A stretch of 64,000 bases of DNA from Opisthocomus hoazin (Eukaryota > Chordata > Aves > Opisthocomiformes > Opisthocomidae), in assembly GCF_030867145.1 (NCBI RefSeq), contig NC_134418.1, positions 2,662,802-2,726,801 of the forward strand. Direction: 5' to 3'. Positions 34,178 through 46,847 of the stretch are shown here, in pieces (the stretch's first letter is position 1; every line of letters begins with the position of its first letter). The notes beneath the pieces are model-generated. The model saw only the letters and a program-made list of their open reading frames with translations. It did no database searches and was not told the origin of the DNA. A program made the translations under genes and the position numbers.

Positions 34178-37100
34178 GTAAGTCCCAAAGTAGGGGGGGA
34201 AGGGGGGGATATCGACCCCCCGAAAGAGGCCATCTCCAGCCAGGGAGTGCTTTAATGCTTTGCTCCGGGGGTTTGGAGGAGCACCAGGACCTGGACATGC
34301 CCCAGGCTGGGACAGCTGCTGCCTCGTCGGGGCTGGAGCTGTGCCCTGGGCTGGGGAAGGTCTTGGATTCCCTCAAGGCTGGGGATTTTTCCTGCCAGGT
34401 TCACAGGGCCTCTGGGTGGGGGTCCAGGTCTCTGCAGGATCCGTTTTCCAAGTGGTTCAGGTTGACTGGCTCACTGATTGACTGCCTGATTGATTGACGG
34501 GTGCGCTGATTGATTTTCTCTAGAGAAAGTGGACTTAAAGAAAAAAGCAAATGGCCAGCTCTCCATTGTCAGCAATGCAACTGGGAATAGTGGGCAGGGT
34601 TTAAGGGTACACCCATCGCCTCCAGTCCAAGCCAGAGCAAAGCCATCAGCTAATATTCACCTTTTGGCTTTTTGATCTTGGGGTCTCCAGAAGGACTTTT
34701 TAATCTCTGAATGGACATTTGACCCCTGCAAGCCCAGCACCGTCCCAGCAGATGCCATTCAATGCTCTCAGCCTGCTCTCTAGATGATTTCTAGATGTTT
34801 GTGTAGTGGATGGATGAGGGCTGCTTGTTTAGATGTGCCTGGGGAGATCTCCTGCAGGGATCAGGGGTGCCGGGGGGGAGATGGTGACCTCCACATCTGC
34901 AAGCACGGCAATCCCCAGCTTCATCCCCACCGGCTGCAAACCACATGTGCTGCAGTATGAGCACCTTGCGTTTTGTGTGTGTGTCCCCTGCCTTTTTTGG
35001 GATGATCTTGGGTGGAGGAGACAGGGTTTGGAGAAATCAGGGCTCTCTGAGGTGGGACTAGGCAGCATCATCATCATCCAGCCTGGATGGAGAGCTCCTA
35101 CTGGCACTTCATACCCAGCTTTCTGGTGGCACAGGCACACAAGGTGACCCACAGCAGGCAATGTATATAGTTGAACAGATTATTTTTTCCCACTCAACCA
35201 CTTTTCAGGCAGATCAGCTCCCTGATGTGTCTCACCAGCAGCCACACGAATGCCAGTGACAGCACCAAGGATGGAACAGGAGCACACAGCTGGGGATGGG
35301 GACATGGCTTTGAAGGAGTTCACTGGTGGCTTGGTGTCCCCTGATATTCACTTGCACCTGTGGTATTGGCAAGAAATCCCACCCACAAGGCAGTAATGGG
35401 AAGACTTCATGGAAAATCAATGCTTTAGGCAGCACTGATATAATTAAATATAAAGAATATAATTAATTTTAGAAGGACACTGGATTATACCTGTAACCGG
35501 CCCCCAAAGCATTGCCTATCCCTTGTGCACCTTTCAGAGGTCACATCAGTCCCTGCACTAAAAAAATCATAATTAAATGATGAGAATGAAAATTTGGGCT
35601 AGAGCTGAAAGCGGCAGTTTGTTGTGAAGTCCCCATGGGACCAAGGGTAATTTCTGGACCGTTGCGACGGAGTGCAGGATCCCGAAATGACATTTGGGCT
35701 GTCTTCTGCCGACAACAGTCGTGTTTACCTGGCAAGTTTTATTGTGCTTAGTCATTAGCATAATTTCTGGCATATGTTACCCACAGGCTCTTCACAGATG
35801 GAATCAAACACAAGAGATCGTCTGGTGGATTTTCACCCGGTTTGGGAACTCAGAGCCCAGGGGGAGAGAAAAAGTCTCTTGAAATATGCATCTGTGTGTA
35901 TAAGAAAGGGAAACTCTCCTTGAATTCGTGTCTTTGTCAGTTCTGACAGGAGCAATCCGTTATTTGCATCAATAAGAATGTGATATTTATGTCTCTCAGC
36001 ATTGGTACGGAGGAGAAGTTAAACTTCTCCCTCAACAGGCTGTCTTCAAACACTGTGTAAATTCCTCTGCAAGGATCTCACCACGCCCAGAAAGTATTTT
36101 TTACAGAGCTCTAAAGCCTTAAATAGTAATTACGGCTGGGTAAAAATCAGTAGTATTTAAGTCTAATAATTAGTATTACTGTGAATAGTGTTTTATTTTG
36201 CTTTTGGAGACAGAAATGTCTTCTCTGCTCTCCTGGCAATTTTCACAGAAGAATTCTATTGTGCCTGAAATTCCAGTCATCATTTTCACACAAGACTTGC
36301 TCGTTTTTATAACCCTCCACTTGGTCATTTTTAAACATGACTTTTAACATTGCTAAAGCTTGCTGCCTTTCAATAAAAATACTCTGCTACCAAGATATCC
36401 ATGATTTCTTTTTCCCTCCAGTGGACTTTATATTCCTTTTGCTTCCTAAAGAAAAAAAAAATGACCTCTTTATTCTCAACCTAACAGTGGAAAAGGACAA
36501 ATTCAAAGGAAGTTCTTCTGCTAAAACAATTTTTTAGAGGGACACATTTCAATGAAAACAAATGAAAAGGAACAAAACTATGAAAAGCTTGTTCCTGTCA
36601 ATCTTCAGTTCAGTACTATTCGCTTGTGTCAAATGCATCCGTCAAAATTCCCTCTGGTAACACCTCCTGGCAGTGGACTTCAAGCCTGAATGGACTAATG
36701 GTGGCAGCTGTGTGTAGCGGGTGGGAGAGAAGGGCTGGGAAGACATTTCCACCACTCCACGTGGACTGCCTTCTTCTCTTCTGGGCATCACAGCTTTAAA
36801 AATTCAAATATGGGTGTACTGGGGCTGGTGAAATCCAAGTGGAAAATCAGGGCTGAGAAGATGAACTTGAAGAGGTGGATGGGAAGTAGCTCCATGGATG
36901 GGCATTAGGTCTTGGAGATGGACAAGGAGGAAAACCAAGTTTGGTGTGACCAGGACGGGGTTGTGGCGATCAAGGTGATGGAGGACAAGGACTCAGGACT
37001 GTTGTAGGGAGAGCAGGAAGGATTTCCAGAAGGGGAAGCCACTATTTTTCCAGGGTAAGGAGGTCCTGGGACCACCACAGGGAAGAAAAATGAGTGTGTA

Positions 37101-39929
37101 GGAAGGATGGGTACCTTCTAAAGTTGCATCACATTTAAATCACCTGTGAATCCTACAAGATTTTGGTCTAACAGCAAGTGATGCCACAGCTGGCTGCTGC
37201 TGAGATTAGTGAGCTGATAGGTGTTAAGATGGATTGTTATCTTCATGAATATTTCCAAAAATCTCCCTGAATCCTACAGGAGCTGAGCTGGTAAGAAGCC
37301 CTACCCCAGCTGCAGATCTGCCTTGGGGGTCCTTCAGTCACCCAGCAGTGACACATCTTTCCCTGATGATGGGAATGGCAACCACACAAGGTGCAGGGCA
37401 TGACCAGGCCTCCAGCGTGTCCTCAGAGCCTGGTCATCTCCTGCACTCTCTGGTCCGTCTGACTGGAGCTGCTGGGGGACTGGGATTTAGCTGCCTGCAG
37501 CAGATGGCTTGAAGGAACAAATGACCCCCAGAGATGGAGGCTGAATAAACCCCTCTGGGCCCTTGGACCACTGCTTGACTGTCCTCATGGGGGAAACATG
37601 TTTCCCTGTATCCCATTGGACTAGATATATATTTCTCCAGCTCAAAACTTTCTTGGCCACATCCTGTCACTCGTAAGTCTCATCTCTGTTCACCTCCCTT
37701 CACACAGATCCCCCTTCTTCCTCCACAGGCAGCTCCTCAGCGCACACGTTCCTCTTGCTGTCCAAAGCCATCTGGGAAGCCGTTTGCATGAAAGATGCAT
37801 TAAAAATAGTTGTGCGGTGGTTTTGATTTATTGAATCCAACTGGAAAATCCTGTCCGCGATACCTGCTCTCGCTGAGTACTTTGACAGAGTTATTAGGAG
37901 CACTCGCCACGCTACTGCTGACATATGGGCTGGGGGGTCGTTTTGGCACAGAAGTGCAGGCAGCTGGTTTCAAGTGCATGGGTCCGGTTTATTGAGGAGA
38001 AAGGAATGGGGCAGGTTTTCTGGTGCTTCTTCCAAAATCGGGATCATATTGCTCATCATTTATGCATCGCCAGGCTAAGCCGTCTATTTTTTTTCCCCCC
38101 CCAAGGGGATGGCAGTCCACTTTGGGATGGGATTTTAAACAGGTCCAGATGCTAAAAGGCTGTGAGTTACGACCCGAGGAACTGATGGGTTTGGCTTTCC
38201 TCGTCTCTTCCTGTTACTTGCACACATAATTTGAGTCAAGACTCAACGTTAATGTTTCTGTCTGAGCTGCAGGGCTTTGACGGTAAGTGGTCCATGCTGC
38301 AGCTCACCTTGCCGGACACATTGCACGCACGTGTTTCAGAACTCTTCTGCCTCAAGGGAGTTTAGCCACCAATGGCTGCAAAACCCACCTGAGGTGTCTG
38401 TGGGAAGTGCTCGTCTCTTTAGACAGGCAGCAATAGGAATGTGTTTGGGAGTCCCTGACTGCGTGATTTGAGGTCTCTGGAGGCTCAGAGCTGAGCTGGA
38501 CCCAGGAAATGCTCAGGACAGGTCTTAGGAGAGCTCCAGGGTGCCTTCAGAGAGGGAAAATTGAACACAACTGCTGCAAAATAATCAAGCTTTGCTTCAA
38601 GCTTTGCATCAAATGAAGCTGGCTGATGCCTCTGCAGCAGCCACCTGGGAAATCCCATCATCCTTGATTAATCAGAGCAAAGGAAACATAGGGCAGCTAC
38701 AGCCTCATGGGAAAGGAGCCGTCACTTAGATGACGGCTGTGAATTTTTTGGAGGAAACCTGGTGTCTGGGCCACCACTTGTACAGGGTTCATGTGGTCTT
38801 GTCCGTGAGAGTTTTATATAAACAGTCAAATCAATCGCAAAGGGTTTTGAAAATCTCCATTCATCTTCTTTTACTGTGGCAGCCTTTATTGGATGCTTCA
38901 CTCTATTTTTTTTTCCTTCTGCTGCCCATACTGGACCCTCCAAAAGTATCAGCTCCACCATGATTATAACTTGCATTTTCTTTCTGTCCATTGCTCATCT
39001 GCATCACCCCTAACTGGTGTCTAGGACCTGCAGACTGGGTCCCCAAGTGTTGGTTGTAGATGCAAGGATTTGACTTGCTGCCAACCTGGCCCCTTCTTCA
39101 GACTTGCCCCAGAAAGAAAAGTTGGGAGGAAAGTCACAGCTTCTCAGAGCTACCTGTCTCTGTGACTTTGGATAAACAAGTCTTAATAACAGGTTGTGTA
39201 TTTCTTCTGAGATTTTAACTTCCGTACACGCGAAGAAAAATGCATCTCCCCATGACAGCCTTCACGGCAATATCTCTCAGATATTATACAGCTGACTTTG
39301 TTACCTGCAATCTGGAAATAGGTAGCAGATGTCTCCTGTAGCACCGTGCATTTTTTCCTTCGTTGCTGTCTGTGTTTTCCTTTGACGTTCAGTGTGTACA
39401 GCAGAAGGCACCTTAAAAAGATGTCACAAGGCATGAGGTGACATAAATTCCTGCACACTGAATCTTCTGTAGTAAAGGCTGCAGGTTAGAACAATGTGTT
39501 TGCCATCTACTAATGGAGAGGCGAGCAAACCAGCACGCTGAATTATTAGACAGGGTTTGGAATGAATCAAAGCCATTTGACCTGTTTCCGTAAAGCCTCA
39601 GACAAGGCTGAGTTTGCCTAAGTGTTTCCTCTGCACGGTGAGGAATTACACTCCTCCTTGCAAGGGTTAGCTGATTTATGCCCCGGATTTGACACAGGAA
39701 TTATAGCAATTTCAAGGCAGGTCTTTTTTTTTTTTTCCCCCTCCCCTTCCAATCTGTTTATTTTGTTCCTTCCTCTTGGTAAAAGAACATCAGCCAGCGA
39801 GGCTGCACGAGAGACAAACTGCACATCTTGGTCTGTCTGCCACAGCCACATCATCTTTCGGAGATAGGGCACAGCCAGAGTCATCTCAGCTGAGCTTTCC
39901 TTCCAGGGTGGGAAAAAGTGCTCAGGGGC

Positions 39930-40090
39930 TCATGGTGCTCACAGCCTATAAATACCTCAAGGTAATGTGAAGGAGTTGCTCTCTGCCTCGCAAGGAGCTG
40001 CAATGAGGAGGAACTCGAGCTGCACATTAGGAATAAGAGATTTGCTTTCCACCAGGACAACATCTGATTACTTAAAGGAAGGGACAAGGG
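39930..40090 (+). mobile_element. Possible very old CR1/L3-like LINE remnant
   Basis: The bases CCTATAAATACCTCAAGGTAAT (within about 39943-39968) closely parallel the CTATAAATACCTTCAAGGTAAC patch at about 43208. In translation they give the KYLKV part of the LINE YKYL motif. About 65 bases later a CACATTAGGAATAAGAGATTT patch may correspond to the DIRKKFF segment of CR1. The similarity is short and gapped. Confidence 0.3.
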
Positions 40091-42182
40091 CAGGTTTCCC
40101 TTTGGGAAGATGATGGATCACTTGCGGGCTTGTCAGGCTTTGTAGGCTTTAGCAAACCTTAAAGCCATAAGGTGTGCTGCCCCAAAGAACTCCTGAAAGG
40201 TGGTCAGTTGCCCCACTCTCAGAGAATTTCCTGGTTTTTCCTATTCGATCAGAAAGCTCGTCTCCTTTTTGTGATAATTTAGGGTGGTAGTTGCAGGGAA
40301 AAACTAAAGCAACTGTTCTGAGACTCATATAAGGAACCTCCTCTAGGATCCAGCCTTATGAGGCTCTCCTGCTGTTCTGGAAAAAGGATCAGGAATTACA
40401 TTAGACTTGCAAGACAACACTTCTCCATCAGGGACAGAAGATGTTACAAGGAAACAGTGGAGAAGGTCCTGAGCTGATTCTGGTCTGGAGGTGGGAAGTG
40501 GAGGAGAAAGGGCTCCTGTGAGGTTGGACAGAAGATGCAGGTGAACCTTGGTAGGGACTCTAGGAGCTGGGAGGAGGAAAGTGTAGGACCGTAAAGGTCT
40601 GAGAGCCATTCTAGAGCTGGGGAAGCCCTAAGGGTTGGATCCCCCCATCTGCAAACAGTGACGTGAGTCCTCTCAGGTGAGGTGCATGTGAAGTGACAGC
40701 TCGGGGACCCATCCATCAGTGTGGAGGCTTACACACTGGGTAAAGCATCTTCAGAGTTACTACCCCTCCGGGACTAATACAAGGAAATTTATCTCCCTCT
40801 CCTGATATTGCTTCATTCTTCCTCCCTGCAGACCCAGCCAGGCCAGTCCTTAATGTGTGCTGGAAAGCCTGTTAGTAATTAAGTACCTGACTCTAGGGGG
40901 TCTAGATCTCTAGTTGAGTTCGTTATATGTTATTGCATTACCAAGAAGTATTATTATAATTGGAAGGGCTGGAGCAAAAAACAAGCTAACAAAGAAATGA
41001 ACAAAAAAATCCCTCAAATAACAAAAAAGAAATCCAGTGAACTCCCCCAAAAGTGCCTAATCTGCAGGTCGAATGCTGTCCCACAGGATAAGGAATTACG
41101 GCACCTCTTTCTGGGTGTCCCGCAGGTTTTGGAAAACGATGCAAATGCGTTTCATTGCGGTGTAAAATGCGAACGTTTTTAAGGCAGGGGACTTCTTGTG
41201 AGGCAGAAGCAGGCGACAGCGCAGCATATGACCTGGGTTATTTGTGCTTGGGTGAAGCGGGTAACTACAAGCTGGAATCCAAATTTCTCATCAGTGTGTC
41301 AGGAACGACATGACTTTTAGCAGCACCTGCTGCACACACAATCTACCAAGCTCTTGTTTTGGTACTCAGACAGGAATGTAATACAAGTGCAGCAGCTGAC
41401 TAATCTGCTCTGAAAATCTTCCCATATCCCCTACATGGGGATCTGTGATCCTGCCTTGCGCCGGGATTAGAGATGTGCGCCGCTAAAGAGAAGGGGCAGA
41501 ATTCAGCGATGTGCCACAGAGAAGGGAACAGCGCTGGGGTACAAAAAATCAAAGCAGCCGATAGAAGAGCCGGCTGGAAAACAGCAAATCATTCCCCCAG
41601 AAAAATATTGGGTTTTTGGAACAATTTGGATTCTGAACAACAGTGACAAATCAGGAATAATAAAAATTGCAATAAAAGATAGCGAGTGAAAAATAAAATG
41701 CTTATTAAGGATAATTCCAGGGGAAGAAAAATGGGGACTAAAATAAAGCCTCAGATGTCCCTGTTCTGTTTTACCTGCTTTTATTAAGAAAACAGAAATT
41801 GGTCTTCCCAGAGAGACACTGGACAGGAAGAGAAATGGACCCTGTTTTGCACTTGTCCCCTGCTCATGCACCAAACAGGGAGGGTCCCAGCAGGCCGCAG
41901 GAGATGAGTTTCAGCCCACCTGGTTTTCACCTGGTCTTCTGGAATTTTCCTTTAAACCAGCGGAGAGAGGTTGACAGGTCCAGAGGGACACTTACGCTCT
42001 CTACAGATCAGTGTCACCTCTAAGAACTATGAAGCAAGTCAAGATTACAATTTTAGACTTTTTCCTGATTTTTAGTTGCTTAAAGTTCAATGAGATGAAC
42101 CTCACCTAAGCCACCAAGGTTTCTTGTCCTCCAAGAGAGCAGCTGGGGATGGAGGGAGCTGTGATTTCAATGTACTCAACTC

Positions 42183-42253
42183 AAAAAAACAAAAAAAAAA
42201 AAGGAAAAAAAAAAGAAAAAAGGGAAAGCTTAAGAAAAAAGGGAAAGCTTAAG
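42183..42253 (+). repeat. A-rich tract with a 19-bp tandem duplication
   Basis: An A-rich segment (42183-42221) runs into two tandem copies of a 19-base unit containing GGGAAAGCTTAAG (first at about 42222-42234, second at 42241-42253). The two copies are identical in the part that can be compared, which suggests a recent slippage duplication. Confidence 0.85.
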
Positions 42254-43124
42254 AAAATAGTATTAAAATATTTAGCAATTTTTTTATCTACTTGAAACCC
42301 CCAAATTTTCCCATGGAACGCATTTTCACAAGGTTAAAAGAGAAAGAAAGAAATCCAATGGGAAATTTCCAGCTGTTTCACAGATCTGATGGCTCCGGGC
42401 ACAGTGATGATCAGAAGTACCTGGAGCTCGTAACCCTACTAAGGGTCACATAGGCCACTTATAAATCACACATACCCAGGAGCCGTGGGAATTTGATTGT
42501 TACACCTTTTAAAATCCTTGAAGTGGTTTTGGCTATGGCCACCTGCCCATCTCCTGGGCACTGGTCAGAAGCTAGCACAAGCCGAGGACCATTCCCAGTT
42601 GGTTTGCAAGTGGTTGCTCTGTTTTGAAGAGTTAAAGAGTTTAATAGCACAGGTGAGGCAGTTTTGGGCCGTTCGGACCAGCACTCTGAGTTTCCTTCAC
42701 TAACTAACCTAGGCACAGCATGAGAGTCCACCCTTACCCTCCCAGACACCGTCCATTTCTCAGACAGCCTGCAGATGTTGTCGGACAAACGTGTTTCAGC
42801 TTAACCTCTTTCAACCCCCTGCATTCATCTTCCTTCCTGCTGCTTCCAGCTCAGAAGGCAGAACACTAACAATGACATGAGATAATATAAAAGAAATGAT
42901 GGCGCTGCCTAATTTGAACGGGAACCAACAAATCCACCTGTTTCTAAAGCACGCAGGTGCATGCCGACATGGCAAGGGGCTGGGGATGTGCATATGCAGA
43001 GCGAATTCATCAGAAGTTTCTTGCAGAGGCTGTGCAGTGACTGTATCAGCTCTGAAGTGTCTTCTCCAACAGGCAAAGCCTTTCTTGGCTTGCCATTGCA
43101 GTTAGCATGACCTCTTGAAAGATA

Positions 43125-43310
43125 AGACACATAAGAGAAGACTGAGGAAGCTTGATTTATCCAGAGTTGAAAAGGGAAGAAAGACACGGGATAGAACATG
43201 ATCACACTCTATAAATACCTTCAAGGTAACAGTGCAAGGGAAGAGAGGATTAGTCACACTTGTGTAAGACAGGGAGGGGAGGATAGCAAGCAACAGCATG
43301 AAGCAGAGAA
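43125..43310 (+). mobile_element. Possible very old CR1/L3-like LINE remnant
   Basis: Conceptual translation gives RVEKGRKTRD in one frame and MITLYKYLQGNSAREER in another (from 43198). These resemble the CR1 segment [23 protein letters not shown] with a frameshift between them. There is no tail and similarity is short. It could be chance, but the order of the two blocks is right. It is entered as a weak candidate. Confidence 0.35.
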
Positions 43311-45085
43311 AGAAAAAGTTTTGAGTATTAGCAAATTTTTCTTCTTTTTACTGGAAGAAGAAGTTGAAGGCTTTCTGTTTAGGCTAGGCTTGATGCCATT
43401 ATTTTTAGGACAGCCATGGGTCATGGGCATGATGATTAAATGGTGCTTCTATGGGTAGGATCTGCAGGTTTTAGGTGCTTCCATGAGCTAAACAAGGGAC
43501 CTGTGTAGCCTCCAAAACAGCAACAGTGTCACTAGGTATCGGGTCACCCTGCTGCCTAGTAGCACTTGGAAGTGAGGGTTGACCAAAGTTCTTCCACACG
43601 CCCTTTTCCCTGCAACCCATATATCCCACACTCCTGTTGAAATTATCATGGAAGTTATCATGGAAAGATGGTGCTGCTCAGCCAAGGGTCTTAGTGGTCA
43701 TTTGATGGTGGAGCTGGGAGGTGGCTCAGTGATGGATGATGAGTCTGGGTCAGCCAAGAGGCTTAGCTGGCCGTGGGCTCTGCTTCTTGTTAATGGGTGA
43801 TGAGGTGGCTTCTCCTCCTTTCCAGTAAAACCACCTTGCTCTTGGTGCCTTAGACCTGCTCTCAACCTCCCCACCTCCCCCAGGCCCTCCCTGCCCTCAG
43901 GACATGGAAAGGAAGGTGAGGAAGGCAGAAGCTTGGATGAGACCTCCTTGAGGGACTGGCTCCAAGTCAGGCTTGGACAATTATTCTTATTGTCACCTTC
44001 CATTATGCTGGGACTCGAAAGTAATCATTTTCCAAAAAATGCAGGTAGCTACTGCCAAGATTTTTCCCTGTCTCCTCAAGCAAGTGCCAAGAACTCTTTC
44101 TTCTCATAACAAATCAACTAGCCAAATATAGATGTCCCTGGAGAAAACCCTTCAGGCTAGTAAGAATTAACGAGTGGATTCAAGCGAAGGTAAACAAGTT
44201 AATTATGCTGTTCTTCAGCCTGTGGTTTCCTGAGAAAATGAATCTTGTGTATGTGTGTCAATCTGTCCACGCCAAATAAAGTTTGAGCCCCCTGGCCACA
44301 TTAGATTGGTTTGATAGAAGTCTCAGAAGCTGTTCAGATCCCACAGGTCGATGTGACATTGGCTGTAGAAAGGGAAGTGAGCTCCTAATGTTGCCCACTG
44401 GGGGAAAAGTTAGTGAAGTTCATAGCAGAAAAGGCACACATGAAACAAGAGGTAGAAATCCAGGCTCCTTTTGTATTGTTACTTATATTTTCCCAGCTTA
44501 ACAGTAAAGTGTCTGATGCAGATCTGTGTAGAGCCAAAGATATGTCTTCCTGGGACCATAAAGGCTGTCGATGCAACCTGCAAGTCCAGGGAGAAAAGGC
44601 AAAGTCAGAATTTTACATGGGTTCAGGACTGCCTCTTGGAGGTAAAAGCAGATGAATAATGTCCAAGGGCAAGTACGGTCCTGTGGACATTAACCATCAC
44701 AAAGCAGCATAGTTGTGCACGCTGATATGATGTGCCGTCTCTTGGGCAATGCCCAGAACCTTGCTCTGTGCCATCCGCACCCTTCGAGGAGGGCTATATT
44801 TTCCAAAGAGATGGATATTTGCATAGAAATTTGAAGGAACTCCTCCAGGTTGGAGTTTGCTTGACGTAGTGTCACCTTGAACACGCCAAGGAAGCAGAAC
44901 TGCTCAGGGGGCAGGGGTTAACTGTTGGTGATGAAGGGAATTGAGGAAAGAGCAGGCCGGTCTTCAGAAGGTCCATGAGGTCAGGGTAAAGCCTCCCAAG
45001 ATGAAATCCACCTCGTTGGACAAAGCACGGACAACAGAGAACACCGGGTTGTAGTAACACTTTTCAGCAGCTTTACTGCCTGGTT

Positions 45086-45535
45086 ACAGAATCACAGAAT
45101 CACAGAATCACAGAATGGCAGGGGTTGGAAGGGACCTCTCTGGGTCACCCAGTCCAACCCCTTGCCCAAGCAGGGTCACCCACAGCAGGCTGCACAGCAC
45201 CGCGTCCAGGCGGGTCTGGAATATCTCCAGAGAAGGAGACTCCACAACCTCCCTGGGCAGCCTGGGCCAGTGCTCCGTCACCCTCGGAGGGAAGAAGTTC
45301 TTCCTCTTCTTCAGCTGGAGCTTCCTCTGCTTCAGTTTGTGCCCATTGCCCCTTGTCCTGTCGCTGGGCACCACTGGAAAGAGTCTGGCCCCGTCCTCCT
45401 GACCCCCACCCTGCAGATATTTAGAGGCATTTCGAAGGTCCCCTCGCAGCCTTCTCTTCTCCAGGCTGAACAAGCCCAGCTCCCTCGGCCTTTCCTCGTA
45501 GGAGAGATGCTCCTGTCCCCTCATCATCCTTGTAG
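45086..45535 (-). mobile_element. CR1 LINE, 5'-truncated, minus strand
   Basis: Three AGAATCAC units at 45086-45115 mark the 3' end. The minus frame from 45632 shows [68 protein letters not shown] and WVTLLGQGVGLGDPERSLP. It belongs to the same subfamily as the 16.9 and 19.0 kb copies. The body stops near 45535, in the segment before the LEHLSY motif. The open frame runs a further 95 bases into unrelated sequence. Confidence 0.95.
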
Positions 45536-46637
45536 CGTTCAGCGTGTGCTGCTGGCACCTCCCATGTGCTTCTCGGCTCAGATGTGTCACACAGCTTTCC
45601 CGATCTCCGTCATCTGACGTGTTGGGTGGCAAAGGTTAATGGCATGGCATGCAATGGTCGATAGCTGTCGACTACAATAGATATTGTGACAGCTTGCAGC
45701 AAGGAGGGGACAGGGTTTAAGTAAATTGGCTCGTGCTTTCTCTGCTGTTGTGTGTATGATTTGTGTGCACCCATCTGAATCTCACTGCTTGTTCCTATTG
45801 TCCCATGTCCTCCTGCCCCACAAATTCAGGGGAGGGCGTAGAGCTTTGTGTCTACCCCACAGTATTTTATACAGAAATCACACGGTAAAAGATCAGAAGG
45901 AAAAAAAAGTAAGGTGAAGGAGAGGGAGGGAAAAAAATGTTCCTTCATGGTGCTTTTGTTTTCTAACAATGTTGACATTATGTGAAGTAACCGAGTATAA
46001 AATCTGCCTATCGTTTGGGAGCTGGTGTGCAGAAAAGATGCTATTATCTGAGCCTTTTATGCCTCTTTACCCTGTCTGGATCAGAGGAGATAAATGCGCA
46101 GATAGGAGCTGAGGCTCCTATCTTTATTTAAGCTGTCAGGTACTGCTACGTTATTTTATGCTGATTGTTATAGAAAGCCTCTACAAAGAGATATATGTTT
46201 CTATATTCCTCCACGTTTCCTATTTTAATCTATAATTTAATAATAAAAGAGATGTATTTCCCTATATTATTTTTATTTGTAGTGTCAGTGTTTCTCTTTC
46301 ACTCTTATTTTTCAAATAAACATTCACAGACACAAAGCACTTAAAATATGCACATAATCAATCTTCTCTGTTGTCTTTTGGGCTCCCTTTTGACTATTAT
46401 TGCAGTCATACTTTAATTTGCACATTAATGCAAAAAACATTTTTAGTATAAAACAGGTTCCCCGTGGGGACAGCAGACTCACAGTGAGCACAGACGCATG
46501 AATGCATGGCCATGGTTTCATTCAAGCACGTTCCCACACCACTCCCACACCCACATGGTTCACACGTCTGAGTTTAAGCACATATACATGAAATGAGGAA
46601 AAAGCCACATCTGTCAGTGTGAAATAGTCAACAGAGC
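45536..46637. other. Non-coding sequence between CR1 copies
   Basis: AT-rich unique DNA (notably 46100-46450) with no recognised gene. Probably intronic to the gene starting at 32964. Confidence 0.5.
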
Positions 46638-46847
46638 CAGGAACAGGTTGGTACAGGTTGCCCAGAGAGGTGGGAGATGTCCCATCCTTGGAAACATTCC
46701 AGGCCAGGTTGGACGGGGCTCTGAGCAACCTGATCCAGTTGAAGATGTCCCTGCTCACTGCAGGGGCATTGGACTAGATGGTCTTTAAAGGTCGCTTCCA
46801 ACTCAAAGCATTCTGTGAGTCTATGAGTCTATGATTCTATGATTCTA
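46638..46847 (+). mobile_element. CR1 LINE 3' fragment, second subfamily, plus strand
   Basis: The copy contains GGTTGCCCAGAGAGGTGGGAGATG, the AACATTCCAGGCCAGGTTGG motif, the GATCCAGTTGAAGATG motif and TTGGACTAGATGGTCTTTAAAGGTCG, and ends in GTCTATGATTCTATGATTCTA. These are hallmarks of the other common bird CR1 3' end, whose tail is ATTCTATG rather than ATTCTGTG. Only about 210 bases remain, so it is heavily 5'-truncated. Its closest relative here is the copy at 53.3-53.6 kb. Confidence 0.93.

Larger units (their letters stand above)
33004..45085 (+). other. Putative first long intron(s) of the unidentified gene
   Basis: No further convincing exon is visible after the donor at 33004, apart from the 21-nt candidate at 34157-34177. 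The stretch is CpG-island sequence to about 33.84 kb and then ordinary non-coding DNA with short simple repeats, including a TGATTGATT-like run at about 34470-34515 and CATCATCATC at about 35068. Two degenerate LINE-like patches are entered separately. Open frames here are short, lack domain signatures and mostly overlap each other on both strands. The intron assignment is inference from the donor at 33004. Its true end may lie beyond the window. Confidence 0.5.

Noticed and set aside
33004-34376. Open frames of 85-287 codons on both strands in 33.0-34.4 kb
   Set aside because: Same GC-rich low-stop effect inside intron 1, with no domain motif and no consistent frame. The plus frame at 34147 merely contains the microexon candidate.
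45162-45617. 151-codon plus-strand open frame
   Set aside because: Antisense shadow of the 45.1 kb CR1 copy.
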